DNA of 64,000 nt. Origin: Paulinella micropora. Its lineage: Eukaryota; Cercozoa; Imbricatea; Euglyphida; Paulinellidae. Every line of letters begins with the position of its first letter. The first letter of the stretch is position 1. Positions 30,210 through 39,206 of this stretch are shown piece by piece. The DNA is taken from positions 1 through 64,000 of the forward strand of contig WBZZ01000075.1 in the NCBI GenBank assembly GCA_019918135.1. Direction: 5' to 3'. Position numbers and translations under genes: made by a program. Below the pieces are notes generated by a model. The model did not search any database and was not told where the DNA came from. It saw only the letters and a list, made by a program, of their open reading frames with translations.

Positions 30210-30494
30210 TTAAGTTTTTCCTCTTATTTTCCCTTTCTTTGCATTCTGTCTTAGCCTCCGGGCACAAGCTGAGCAGCAGTAGTAGCAGCAGCAGCCGCCA
30301 AGAAGAGCTGCCGTTGCTACCAACATGTAAATACCCACCAGTTTGGGCCGCGGGCCGCAGCGGTCTGCGGGTGCTAACAACCAGGACGCGGGCACGTAGG
30401 GCGTGGCATTTAAATCTTGCAGCAGCACCTCGCCTACACGCGCCCAGGCCGCCAGGGCGACTGCGGGGCCCGCATTCAGCCGCGAGCCGGACAC
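30210..30494 (-). CDS. ORF with a transmembrane segment and Cys-rich tail
   Basis: Minus-strand frame containing LVGIYMLVATAALLGG, one membrane span, followed by CCCYYCCSACARR and a basic tail. Its start codon is uncertain. It lies just past the GH105-like ORF on the same strand and has the same composition, so it could be a membrane-anchor part of that locus that no longer reads in one frame, or a separate gene. Confidence 0.35.
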   Translation of the reverse strand: MSGSRLNAGPAVALAAWARVGEVLLQDLNATPYVPASWLLAPADRCGPRPKLVGIYMLVATAALLGGCCCYYCCSACARRLRQNAKKGKIRGKT

Positions 30495-30547
30495 GCGCCC
30501 GTTGTAATGCGCTGGTGAGCTCAGGCCAGTAGCGGGACAACTGTCGC

Positions 30548-31492
30548 TTAGAGCCTGAGGCCACGCGTACGCCGTGTGTTTAACCAGCGCAATGCGGCCA
30601 GCGCCCGGCTGTGTAGCTCGGCCTCGGTGGAGTTGAGTTGTCGACGTGCACGTTCTAGCACCGCCACTGCGTACACGTAGACGCTGGTCAGGCTGGTCTC
30701 GTCGGGGCTGTTTTTGTTATTGACGATGTTGCCAAAGGCACCGTTCTGGCGTTGGTGGCCGGACAGAACCAACAAGTCGTGGCTCAGCCACTCGCTGGCT
30801 TGGTCGTCGTTGGTGCGCACTACATAGCGTGCCAGCGCCAGCAGCACCCAGGCGTTGGCCCTGCTCCATTTGACGCCATTGTTGTCCGAAGAGGTCGCGC
30901 AGCGCCCGTGCCACCACAGCCCGTCATGGTCTACAAAGGCTTCCCTAGCTTGGGCCAGCATAGTCCGCGTCTCGTTGGGATAGTCGGCTAGAAGCGCTGC
31001 GCCGGCCATGTACACATCGTCTAGCCACAGCCATGTGCGACATTTGACCTTCGGGCTGTGCCCGAGGCGCCGCGTTAGCAGTCCAGTCCAGTTCGCGTGC
31101 CGCCGCCAGCTACGCACTCCACGGACCGCGTAGCAATAGACATCCTCTGCCCCAGGCACGTCGCGAAGGAGGCTGCCGAAAAGGCCTACCCTATCCCCGG
31201 GTGTCAACCAGAACGCGACAGGGGCTCCCTGCGCAACCCACCACCCGGGCTGCAAAAACGCAAGAGCCCCAACGGCCAGGAGCTGCTCTACCTCGGCGTC
31301 CGCGTTCCACGGGGGGTTGCGCAGGGCCTCCAGCACCACGGCCGATTTGTAGTTCCAGCCGTAGAAACCTGTCCAGCCCGGCACCGACAGCGGGTCTTTT
31401 AGGCGCTGGTGAAACAAACCCCCCAGCCGAGCCACGGCGCCGCCGTCGTTGTCACTCAAGAGGCCGGGGGCGGCGAGCCAGGCGCACCACAT
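30548..31492 (-). CDS. GH105-like unsaturated glucuronyl/rhamnogalacturonyl hydrolase
   Basis: ATG at 31492. Shows the (alpha/alpha)6-barrel pattern of GH88/GH105: FYGWNYKSAVVLEALRNPPW near residue 45, TWLWLDDVYMAGAALLADYP (153-172) with the Asp pair at the active-site position, DGLWWHG (190-196), WSRANAWVLLALARYV (209-224) and TSVYVYAVAVL near the end. Known members hydrolyse unsaturated uronic acid residues released by polysaccharide lyases. No clear signal peptide. The C-terminus is shorter than usual for GH105 (about 370 aa), and a same-strand ORF with a membrane span follows. Unusual for a viral-type region; host-derived capture is likely. Confidence 0.7.
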   Translation of the reverse strand: MWCAWLAAPGLLSDNDGGAVARLGGLFHQRLKDPLSVPGWTGFYGWNYKSAVVLEALRNPPWNADAEVEQLLAVGALAFLQPGWWVAQGAPVAFWLTPGDRVGLFGSLLRDVPGAEDVYCYAVRGVRSWRRHANWTGLLTRRLGHSPKVKCRTWLWLDDVYMAGAALLADYPNETRTMLAQAREAFVDHDGLWWHGRCATSSDNNGVKWSRANAWVLLALARYVVRTNDDQASEWLSHDLLVLSGHQRQNGAFGNIVNNKNSPDETSLTSVYVYAVAVLERARRQLNSTEAELHSRALAALRWLNTRRTRGLRL

Positions 31493-31754
31493 TTTTTGTC
31501 TTAGGTAGAGGGGGGAGAAGGGAGGAGGAAAAGAGATTATATACCATCAGCAAGCATCCGCCCGCAGGGGGGGGAGGGGGGAGTTTTGTTGTGGGTGAGA
31601 GGTTGGGAGGGGGGGGGGAGGTGGGGGTGTGGGTGGGGCGTCCTGCGAAACTGTGCACAAGGAAAAGCTATCCTTTTGGAACAGTTCAACAAATAGTAGT
31701 AGAGACCTGATAATACTAAGTGAATACTTGTACCTCTTTTCTTCTTTTTTTTGT
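31493..31754. other. Divergent intergenic region
   Basis: G-run tracts (31567-31580, 31608-31640) and an AT-rich leader. It lies between divergent GH105-like and kinase-like genes. Confidence 0.5.
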
Positions 31755-32909
31755 ATGCCCAAACGCAGGGGCGCGGCGCGCGGGTTTGCTGCTCTAACGT
31801 ACGTGTTACAAGACTCCGGGCTGCTGTGCAAGAAATGCGGGATCCCCACGAAGCCCGTCAGGCACGAGCAGGCATGGAATCGTTTGCAAGAGCGCAGGTG
31901 GTACGTCGAATGGAAAGATCACTGCTGTGTGCTTAGCGCCGGGAGCGTGGTCGGAAGTTCGCTACCCCGCCACACGCCGACGTCGTCCCCCGCCACCGTC
32001 GCGATTCAGTGCGTGAGCACAGAGGCTTGGAGGCGGGTCTGGGCTGCTAGCCTAGGCTCGGGCGCGGCCGGGCGGGATGTGCGTACATTGTCAGTCCAAG
32101 ACGACGTCAAGTTTGCGTTTGTCCGGCTGGATCCCGGAGCCGGCAGCTTAGAGGAGCGCGCTAGCTTGGTTGTGCTGGAGGCTGCGCTGCACCATTACCT
32201 GCACCTCGCTACGGGCTGCGCGCCCGCCGTGCGCGGCATCTTGCTGGAAAAGCCAGAGACCTTTTGGCTGTGGACAGACTGGGCGGGGACGCCGTTGGCC
32301 GACAGAGCGCAGACGCCGCGGCAACCAGAGTTGGACGCTTTTATTCATTCGCTGGCCCTGGGCACGGGGCACTTGCTGCTACTGGAAATGAACCGCGAGT
32401 CGCTGTGCTGGCACGAGCAACATCAACAATACATGCTGTCGCATGCGGGGGTCGCGCACGCCAAAGAGGTACTGGTAGCTGCTCGAGGCACGCGCGGCGA
32501 GGACCTGTTGACCAAGAGAGGCGCGCGCGTCTTTAACCTGCTGGTCTTGTTCGACCTGCTAGCCCAGCAAGACGACGAAGCCTATTGGCGCGCTGGCGGC
32601 CCCGCTCTAGCGCGCCAGCTTGATGGTCTGGCCCATGAGCCGGTGTGCCAGCTGGCCCGGAGTTGGTGGGAGGAGCTTCAACCCGTGAGGAGCTCCCTGC
32701 GTAAGTGCTTTGACGACTGCCTGCGCGAAGCCCGTGCAAACTTCCCCGCAGCGATTCAAATAGCACCACAGAGCCAGTCCGACGACCGCGACAGAGGTGC
32801 TTGCCAAACCATTCCACCGGACGTCATGAGCGCCCCGGGGCTGGCGGACCCAGTCCAACTCGAAGAGCAGCTCCTGCCGGGGCTGCAGGTTACTGGGCAA
32901 GCTAAGTGA
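31755..32909 (+). CDS. Kinase-fold-like protein (384 aa), divergent
   Basis: I start at ATG 31755 (MPKRRGAARGFAALTYVLQD); the frame is open further up but that part is non-coding in look. CKKCGIPTKP near residue 25 is a Cys pair. EERASLVVLEAALHHYLHLA and FWLWTDWAGTPLADRAQTPR resemble the helix C and hinge of a protein kinase. No HRD/DFG motif is evident, so it may be a pseudokinase. Intact, and next to a second kinase-like locus. Confidence 0.5.
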   Translation: MPKRRGAARGFAALTYVLQDSGLLCKKCGIPTKPVRHEQAWNRLQERRWYVEWKDHCCVLSAGSVVGSSLPRHTPTSSPATVAIQCVSTEAWRRVWAASLGSGAAGRDVRTLSVQDDVKFAFVRLDPGAGSLEERASLVVLEAALHHYLHLATGCAPAVRGILLEKPETFWLWTDWAGTPLADRAQTPRQPELDAFIHSLALGTGHLLLLEMNRESLCWHEQHQQYMLSHAGVAHAKEVLVAARGTRGEDLLTKRGARVFNLLVLFDLLAQQDDEAYWRAGGPALARQLDGLAHEPVCQLARSWWEELQPVRSSLRKCFDDCLREARANFPAAIQIAPQSQSDDRDRGACQTIPPDVMSAPGLADPVQLEEQLLPGLQVTGQAK

Positions 32910-33043
32910 ACCCCCCACGGCCCTGACCTGCACGTGGGCTGCTACGACGAGGCTAGGCACGGAGTTCTCTCAAGCACCAACAGTTCAGCAGGCCTTTTCT
33001 GGAGGAGGCGAGGCACTGACCCACCAGAGGCAGGTGTTTTTTT

Positions 33044-33370
33044 GTGGCCGAGGGAGCCCCCGTTTGTTTAGTGCAAAACGAGCAATGGTATTCCTATGCC
33101 AAGAACAAAGGCGAACTTCTCGCTGACGACATCTGGCGATTTAACTTTGCGAATTCTGGTAGTGGTGTTAGCAGCCCCGCTGCTGGGCGCGCCCTGTCGG
33201 GCTTTGTAAGCGATTTGGTTGCCAAGAAGCTGCCCCTTGGCAAGGAAGACGACGATTATGATGATCAGGCTCAAGAAAAGCTGCACGGCCAGAGCAGACA
33301 GCAAGAGGCAGTGGCACAGGCCCTGTACCAACGCTATCTGTACGCCACCGGGGGGTCGCGCCTCCGGTAA
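33044..33370 (+). CDS. ORF preceding a kinase-like ORF, possible N-lobe
   Basis: Plus frame without an ATG: CLVQNEQWYSYAKNKGELLA, then an acidic DDDYDDQAQEKL and QEAVAQALYQRYLYATGG. It abuts the next ORF on the same strand and its helical end would suit a kinase N-lobe. The two probably belong to one locus that looks broken, with about one break. Confidence 0.35.
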   Translation: MAEGAPVCLVQNEQWYSYAKNKGELLADDIWRFNFANSGSGVSSPAAGRALSGFVSDLVAKKLPLGKEDDDYDDQAQEKLHGQSRQQEAVAQALYQRYLYATGGSRLR

Positions 33371-33378
33371 GGGCCATC

Positions 33379-35016
33379 TTGTATTGCTACTCTGGCTCGC
33401 TCGAGACGCGCCAGGGAGCTACCGCTCCCTGGCGCGACGGCGGGAGGCCGGGCGACTTCTACGTGATCCTGAGCGACTATGTGGGCCGTTCTCTGATGTA
33501 CTACCTCAATAAGGCACCCAGTCTCGAAAACGACGCGCGGGACTGGCGAGAGGCCGAGCTGTGCGACTTTCTAAGCCGTTTCTTTTATTCCCTGCGCCGG
33601 CTCTGCACCTTCGACCTCAAGCCATACAACTTCACTTTCGACCGAAAGCGGCGGCGCTTCTGGGCCATTGACTTTGACGAGCAGCAGACGTGCAACCTGG
33701 TCAACCGGATCACCGCGCCGGCGGCGTCGTCGACTCACTCCTCCTTGACCCTGCGGCTCTCCAACGCATTGGCTCTGTTCCTCTGCTTTTATGCGCTGGG
33801 CTCCGATGAGGAGAGGGGCCGGGACGGCTGGGGGCTGCGGCCCAGCCACAGCTGGGGGCTTGCCGCTTACCGAGAGCTACTACTATGCGATGAGAAAGCA
33901 TGGATGCTATCCTGGGACGACCTAGGCAAGGACGTGGCCCAGCTCCCCGAACAGGTGAGGCAGCTGGGCCGTTGGTGGCACTACGTGCTACACCTCGAGT
34001 TCAAGCCGTCCGAGGAGGACAAGAATGGCTTCCGCAGCGGTGGCTACTACGATAGCCCCCTGCGTTGCCCCTTCTTCTACCTCAGCAATGAGAAAATTAG
34101 GTTTAGGCACGTACCACCCTCACTACGCGACCTCTTTTTTAAACCCTGGTCATCGTCATCTACATTGTACACAATAGTAAAACTCTTCCCTTTGCGCCTG
34201 CGCAAGGGCGATGTGAATAGCCCGCCCCTGGCTGAACATCTTGTTACACTCTTCGTCTGCTGGGCGTGCCTCTTGCTAATCGAAGTCGTGCGCCGAAGCC
34301 CGCAGGGCCCGCGCAGAGAAGACGGCAGCGGCGCTTATATACAACATCACCTCCTAGAATCGACCGCTCCTGCGGGGGAGGCTACGAGGCCGCCGTCCGA
34401 GCTCCCGGCCCTGGGCTTGGCCTCCGCCCCTCCCCCTCCCCCTCCTCTCTCCCTAGCCGAACGCAAAGGGGAAGGTAGCGTGCCCCTGCTAGCCCTGCCC
34501 CGGCGCGATGCTAGCTCGCTGGTGCAGAGCGAGGCCCTCTTGTACTGGTACAACCGCGCTCTGGGCTCGGCGGCACCCCACGGCGCCCCGCAGCCCTACC
34601 TCTTTGCTATTCTGGATTACTACTTGCAGCAAGAGAAAAAAAAACTGATATTTGTCACCGCCGAGGGGTCTGAGTCCGCCCAGGTCAGAAACTACGTTCG
34701 CAGGGCGGCGGGGCTCGCGGGGTTCTGTCCCCGGGGGACACGTGCTAACCCTCCAACGGCCGGGGGCGGCAACTACTGCGTCTACGCGCTGTTGGCTGGG
34801 CTAAAGCCGACACGCAAGCAGACCCTGGCCCTCTTGTGGCAGCGAGGCAAACGCTGCAAGTACGCTTTCTTGGTCGAGCGCAATGGAGAACTGCGCGCGC
34901 ACGGAACGTACAACATATTGTCGTCCGTCTTTACGCTCGTCTGCGCGGCACCCGTAACCCTGTCCGGCGGCCACGAGGGCTTGGGCTTGTTTGTCTTTCG
35001 ACGAAAAGAAAACTAG
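33379..35016 (+). CDS. Kinase-like protein with C-terminal extra domain (about 545 aa)
   Basis: No ATG at the frame start. CTFDLKPYNFTFDRKRRRFW (77-96) is a catalytic-loop-like DLKPxN motif and WAIDFDEQQ (95-103) replaces DFG. A hydrophobic span follows (LVTLFVCWACLLLIEVVRR, about 290-308), then a Pro-rich linker (APPPPPPLSLAERKGEG) and a C-terminal globular domain (YAFLVERNGELRAHGTYNIL). Membrane-linked kinase or pseudokinase inferred. Intact to the stop but lacking its own start. Confidence 0.5.
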   Translation: MYCYSGSLETRQGATAPWRDGGRPGDFYVILSDYVGRSLMYYLNKAPSLENDARDWREAELCDFLSRFFYSLRRLCTFDLKPYNFTFDRKRRRFWAIDFDEQQTCNLVNRITAPAASSTHSSLTLRLSNALALFLCFYALGSDEERGRDGWGLRPSHSWGLAAYRELLLCDEKAWMLSWDDLGKDVAQLPEQVRQLGRWWHYVLHLEFKPSEEDKNGFRSGGYYDSPLRCPFFYLSNEKIRFRHVPPSLRDLFFKPWSSSSTLYTIVKLFPLRLRKGDVNSPPLAEHLVTLFVCWACLLLIEVVRRSPQGPRREDGSGAYIQHHLLESTAPAGEATRPPSELPALGLASAPPPPPPLSLAERKGEGSVPLLALPRRDASSLVQSEALLYWYNRALGSAAPHGAPQPYLFAILDYYLQQEKKKLIFVTAEGSESAQVRNYVRRAAGLAGFCPRGTRANPPTAGGGNYCVYALLAGLKPTRKQTLALLWQRGKRCKYAFLVERNGELRAHGTYNILSSVFTLVCAAPVTLSGGHEGLGLFVFRRKEN

Positions 35017-35181
35017 CCCAGCAAGGCAAGCTCGACAGCCTGGCGCAGATTGTGGATTTTCGGTTTAAACATTCCTCCAGGAAATTCAAGGCCAGACAAG
35101 CCGTCGGGTTTATTATTCTGGTAGTGTATGATACCAAACACGAATTTAATAATCATCATAATTAAAAAATTAAAAAAAGCT

Positions 35182-36408
35182 CTAATTGCCTCCCGCGCCT
35201 AGAATCCCCTTGCATTGCGTGAGGTTCATTTGCTGTAGCCCCTTTACTTCTGACAAGGTCGCCAGTGAATCTTTAGTAAGCTCCGGACAATACGAAAGAT
35301 CGATTTTTTGGAGGCTGGGTAGCCGCGTGACCAAGGCCTGCAGACCCGCGTCGGTGAGCGCATGACACCTGGAGAGATTCAAGGTGGTCAGGCTAGTAGG
35401 TAGCTTTTGCTTCTTGGGCCATCGCGACGTTTTTTCGCCCGTAAGCAAAGAGCAACGCGACAGATCAAGCTCCTCCAACTTTTGCAGGCAGTTTTGCGCC
35501 GACAGGTGGGGCCAGATCGCTTCCGTAAGCTTGAAGCAGCCCGACAGACTCAGGCGCCGCAGTCGAGGCAGCTGTGACGATAACGCCGCAACTCCGGCGT
35601 CTGTGATCTTGGAACAACATGTCAGGTCCAGCAGCGCGAGCTTGGGGAAATTCTGCTCAGCTAGGCGGGCCAGCACGCAATCCTCAATCCAGGGGCAATA
35701 AGACAGATCTAGTTCTTGGAGCCGTGGATGGCCCGTTTGTGCAAAAAGGACCATACTAGCCTGGCTTTCTAGACCAAAGCAACGCTGAAGTACTAAGCGT
35801 TCGAGTTGTGGAAGATCGCCGAGCAGACTAATCAAACCCCCGCCTGTGATGATGGGGCAAGAGGAGCAGTCTAGCGTTTGGAGTTGAGGCGCCAGGCGGC
35901 CCACGTGCAAAAGGCCCTTGTTTGTGACCTTGGCGCAGCCCGCCAAGACCAGTCGCTGAAGCCGTGGGAAGCTTTCCAACAGAGCAACCAGCATGTCGTC
36001 TGTGAGCTGAGAGGAGCCTGATAAATCCAGCTCCTCGACGCGAAGAGCTGAGATAAACGCCGAAAAAGCAGAAAGGTCCGGGAGAGCCAACGACTTGCGC
36101 AGCAGAACCCTGCGGATAGGCACTCCGACCTGTGACCAAGCAGGACCGTATTCCAGGAGCAACTGCCGATCCACCGCTTTGCCAAGATCAAGCTCAGACA
36201 GGTCGACGCTTCGGCTGTGGTATTCCAGGAAGTCCTCCATCGTGGTGGCGCCTGCTAGCACGCCAGCAGCCGAAAAGGGCTGAGAAGGGGCCGCCGCGGG
36301 TTGGGTGCGAGCCTCTACACAGCTGCTCTGGGCCTCTGGCTCAGAGGCCGGGGCAGGGGCAGGGACACGGGGTTTCTTTAGCTTACCAGCTCGATGCCTT
36401 TTAGGCAT
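35182..36408 (-). CDS. Cysteine-type leucine-rich repeat protein (408 aa)
   Basis: ATG at 36408. Basic and Ala/Pro-rich first 50 residues, then about ten to eleven LRRs of the cysteine-containing type found in AMN1/FBXL proteins: LQRLVLAGCAKVTNKGLLHV, LALLDLTCCSKITDAGVAAL, LRRLSLSGCFKLTEAIWPHL, LTTLNLSRCHALTDAGLQAL. No clear F-box. Likely a substrate-binding horseshoe acting with host ubiquitin ligase parts (inferred). This is the best preserved LRR gene in the window. Confidence 0.85.
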   Translation of the reverse strand: MPKRHRAGKLKKPRVPAPAPASEPEAQSSCVEARTQPAAAPSQPFSAAGVLAGATTMEDFLEYHSRSVDLSELDLGKAVDRQLLLEYGPAWSQVGVPIRRVLLRKSLALPDLSAFSAFISALRVEELDLSGSSQLTDDMLVALLESFPRLQRLVLAGCAKVTNKGLLHVGRLAPQLQTLDCSSCPIITGGGLISLLGDLPQLERLVLQRCFGLESQASMVLFAQTGHPRLQELDLSYCPWIEDCVLARLAEQNFPKLALLDLTCCSKITDAGVAALSSQLPRLRRLSLSGCFKLTEAIWPHLSAQNCLQKLEELDLSRCSLLTGEKTSRWPKKQKLPTSLTTLNLSRCHALTDAGLQALVTRLPSLQKIDLSYCPELTKDSLATLSEVKGLQQMNLTQCKGILGAGGN

Positions 36409-36633
36409 TGGCTAATAATTGCGGATTGTGACCAAAGCAACAACGTTTCCAAAGCCAGAGGTGCTTGTTCAAGGGGGGGGTGCCCCCCCCCCCCCGCGCA
36501 TGCCGACCCGCCAAGATGGGGGGGGCACCCCCCCCCTCCCTTGTCCAACCTGACCTTTGTGACATCTTCCACCACTATGTCCAGTTTTCTGTTTTTTCCT
36601 TTGTTGGTTCCGATGTTTAAACACTAGCTAGCC
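36409..36633. other. Divergent intergenic region with G/C runs
   Basis: A G run then a C run at 36471-36493, with a second pair of runs at 36519-36537. They could form a hairpin. Promoters for both flanking genes must lie here. Confidence 0.5.
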
Positions 36634-37125
36634 ATGACAAGCGTTCCCATGAAGAAAAAGCCAAAGCTGGGGCACACGGGCCCGTTGGCGCATTTGACTG
36701 CACTGCCAGAGGAACTGCTGCGACATCTGTCCTCGTGGTCTCCGCCGTCCGTGGCCGTGCTGGGCACGACCTGTCGCAGCCTGAGCAAATGTCTTCTCCC
36801 GTTGGCGACCGAAGCTCAGGAAGAACACCTTGCCAGTGTGCGCGGGCCGGTGGCCGACGCAATCGAACAGGTTGCCCTCAAGGGAGGTTACACCAAATTC
36901 GGCCTCCACGGCGCTACCCCGAAGCAGTATTACGAAAATGAGGTTGATTATGATCTGGGTGGCTGCCTGAACCTCCACGCCGGCAAACGCTTCGGCTATG
37001 CTGAACGCATTGCGACGTCTTTAGAATTTTACTGGCACCACAGCCTCTCAACTGGAAAAACCAAGATCCGACTCAGCTTGCGGAGCAACGACCTCAACAG
37101 TGAATGCGAGAAATGTGGCAGTTGA
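36634..37125 (+). CDS. F-box protein (163 aa)
   Basis: ATG at 36634. LTALPEELLRHLSSWSPPSV (21-40) followed by AVLGTTCRSLSKCL is a good F-box. The rest (YTKFGLHGATPKQYYENEVD) is of unknown fold and ends in ECEKCGS. A second ORF (37104) overlaps its end; the related sequence at 38174 carries matching parts of both in one frame, so the pair may once have been a single gene. Confidence 0.65.
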   Translation: MTSVPMKKKPKLGHTGPLAHLTALPEELLRHLSSWSPPSVAVLGTTCRSLSKCLLPLATEAQEEHLASVRGPVADAIEQVALKGGYTKFGLHGATPKQYYENEVDYDLGGCLNLHAGKRFGYAERIATSLEFYWHHSLSTGKTKIRLSLRSNDLNSECEKCGS

Positions 37126-37385
37126 ATATTTCTGCGTGGCTACGCCTGAAAGGCGAGCTATTCTACGTGCAGAGCCGCGCCGAAATCGAGGCCATGCTGA
37201 AGCGTATGATCTCGAAGCAAATGCTCAACTTGTTAGGAGATGCCTACATGAAGCATGACACTTACGACAGTGGATCTATTTCCTGGATGGACCTGCTCGA
37301 GAAAGGTGTGGAGGGGACTGTTAAACCTCACTGGGTCTATCAGGATGGCGAGAAATTCTGTGAGGACTGCGAAGAGTTGGAATAG
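37104..37385 (+). CDS. ORF overlapping the F-box gene (93 aa)
   Basis: ATG at 37104. SRAEIEAMLKRMISKQMLNL and GDAYMKHDTYDSGSISWMDL; ends KFCEDCEELE. Resembles the middle of the ORF at 38174 (IEAAVRELVSVEVLNRLSDL). Probably the C-terminal part of the same F-box family rather than an independent gene. Confidence 0.45.
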   Translation: MREMWQLNISAWLRLKGELFYVQSRAEIEAMLKRMISKQMLNLLGDAYMKHDTYDSGSISWMDLLEKGVEGTVKPHWVYQDGEKFCEDCEELE

Positions 37386-37520
37386 ACCGCGGCGCCCCTC
37401 CCCTCCTCCGTCCTTCTCTTTCTCCTAGTTCTCAGTGTCAAGCGTAAGACTTTGTCGAGTTTTAATTTTTAAAAAACTTTTTTTGTTTGCACTTTGTTGG
37501 CGCTCCACTCCCCCTGCGCC
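37386..37520. repeat. 3'-end-like repeat
   Basis: TTCTCAGTGTCAAGCGTAAG, ACTTTGTCGAGTTTTAATTT, then GCACTTTGTTGGCGCTCC: a member of the 3'-end-like repeat family, placed between convergent genes. Confidence 0.6.
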
Positions 37521-38015
37521 TTACCTCTCCTTCTCCTTCTCCCTCTGCTCGATTTGCATCAGTTCCCTCGCAAACCTTTTCCAATCTAGTCCAAGCTCAG
37601 TCAAAAGAACGCGAAACATCGTAGGCCAGAGAAAGTCAAGCAGGCTCTCGTTTGCATTCTTGCTGTTTTTGTTGTTGTTGATGTTGTTGTATGCATGGGC
37701 GTAGAAGGCGCACAGAATCAAGCTCTCAAGCCCGCCCAGCTCCTCTAGTGCATCCTGGGCTGCAGCGAGGGCTTCATCCCGGTCTTCGCTCAGCCGGATG
37801 TAGCGATGAAGCTTGCAAAAGATAGAGTGCACCCTAGTAATAAGCTTGTCCCCGCTCCGCTTGGCCTCAGTTCGATCGTCGCGCTTCGTGGCTGCAATAA
37901 AATTATCCTCCGCCTCCTCGAGCAGCTTCTCCCAGCGCAGAAGGCTTGCAGTACTGAAGACACCCGAGCGAGCCACCCCAGTGCTAGCCATGTGGCGCTG
38001 GTCCTTGCCTTGCAT
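37521..38015 (-). CDS. Helical protein, unknown (164 aa)
   Basis: I start at ATG 38015 (MQGKDQRHMAS); an ATG at 37991 is an alternative, and the longer open frame enters a C run. Strongly helical and charged: LRWEKLLEEAEDNFIAATKR, EALAAAQDALEELGGLESLI; an Asn-rich stretch (YNNINNNKNSKNAN); ends EQREKEKER. No family recognised. Confidence 0.55.
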   Translation of the reverse strand: MQGKDQRHMASTGVARSGVFSTASLLRWEKLLEEAEDNFIAATKRDDRTEAKRSGDKLITRVHSIFCKLHRYIRLSEDRDEALAAAQDALEELGGLESLILCAFYAHAYNNINNNKNSKNANESLLDFLWPTMFRVLLTELGLDWKRFARELMQIEQREKEKER

Positions 38016-38173
38016 TTTCTGTTTGTTTTTGCGACAAGCCGCCGCTCTGTGGACCAGCGCACTTGTGTCTGGGGGGGGGGGCACCACCCCCCCCTTTAGG
38101 GGCACAGAAGGGGGAAAGGTGCCCCCCCCCCTTCTCCTGTTCTTGTTCCTAATTAGAAGATAGGCATCGCGGA

Positions 38174-38539
38174 TTGGCCCCAGCCCGCTGGCGCGGGCTG
38201 GAGACAGATATAGGCTTAGAGCTCGTGTGTACTGACCCCGAAGTCTGCTGTGTAGAGTGCGGAAAATACGAACGGGAATGGTTCCTGGGCCTCGCAGTGG
38301 ACATACCCCCTTCCAAACTGAGCATGGGTAGTATTGAAGCCGCGGTCAGAGAACTTGTTTCCGTCGAGGTTCTGAACAGGCTGTCGGACTTATATTGGAG
38401 CGGAGCCGTCCTGGTCAATCTGCGTTCCTTAGCTGTCCGCAGTCGTTCTCGGCTCCGGCGGAGAAGGCCGTACGCCAGCCCCCCGTTGCGCCTCTGCGAC
38501 AGCTGTGACAGCTGTGGATCGATCCGGCATTACTACTAA
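38174..38539 (+). pseudogene. Diverged paralog of the 36634/37104 C-terminal region
   Basis: Open frame without an ATG, beginning inside the hairpin CAGCCCGCTGGCGCGGGCTG (38181-38200). CCVECGKYEREWFLGLAVDI and IEAAVRELVSVEVLNRLSDL align with the end of the F-box ORF and the ORF after it. It ends LCDSCDSCGSIRHYY. Likely a truncated copy. Confidence 0.4.
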
Positions 38540-38845
38540 CACTCACCCAACCCCGCTTGCGCGGGCTGGCGGGGGGGGGGGGTTGTGGGGGGCACGGGGG
38601 GGGCATGCCCCCCGTTTGTAATCATACTTATTAAAGTAAAAGAGTTTTTACTAGACGAAACCCGCGTGCCGATATGTCTCGATGGGGACTTCTTGATCTC
38701 CCTGACGACCTTTGCCATCTGCTTGCCTCTTGAACTGCGGTGCCAAACGGTCCATCTTCGCTTTAAAGATTTAGGCAGCTTCTGCATGCTAAGCCAGCCC
38801 CACGATCTGGGAAATCCAGAACGGAAAATACAAGGCAAAATTTAG
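38540..38845 (+). pseudogene. Gene fragment after a G-run hairpin region
   Basis: After a long G run (38571-38602), an open frame without a reliable start reads VKEFLLDETRVPICLDGDFL and LRFKDLGSFCMLSQPHDLGN to a stop at 38843. Gene-like but orphaned; family unknown. Confidence 0.3.
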
Positions 38846-39017
38846 CAATTGCCCCAAGCTACAAACTATCTGCTAATTTTTAATAAAAGGCTTTTGACAA
38901 AGTCGTGGCAAAAATCCACTTGTGTACTGCCTTCTTCGACCGCACCGCATTAAGACTTTAAAGAACAGCACGGTGCCTGTTTGCACACCAACTTAACTTC
39001 CCAGGCCCTCTCCGGTT
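38846..39017. repeat. AT-rich 3'-end-like repeat and hairpin half-arm
   Basis: TTTTTAATAAAAGGCTTTTG with CAAAGTCGTGGCAAAAATCC matches 7446-7485. The half-arm TACTGCCTTCTTCGACCG follows. Confidence 0.5.
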
Positions 39018-39206
39018 TTAATAAAAAAATGTGGCTTGGATGCTGCGGCGCCCCGAAGACGCCGGCGCAAAGAAGGCGTTGGCTAGTCGACACGCCAGGG
39101 TCCAGCAAGAGGTCAGGAGCAACACCACAGTCGTCGCGCCCCACAATGCAAGCAAAACACCCCCACCGGCCCCGCCGCCGGCGGTTGTAGCCAGTGCTCC
39201 TGACAT
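39018..39206 (-). CDS. Small membrane protein candidate (62 aa)
   Basis: ATG at 39206. A Gly/Ala-rich start, then VLLALWGATTVVLLLTSCW, one membrane span, then a basic tail. The plus strand here is also open but low in complexity. Size resembles the 50-aa membrane ORF at 18181. Confidence 0.3.
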   Translation of the reverse strand: MSGALATTAGGGAGGGVLLALWGATTVVLLLTSCWTLACRLANAFFAPASSGRRSIQATFFY

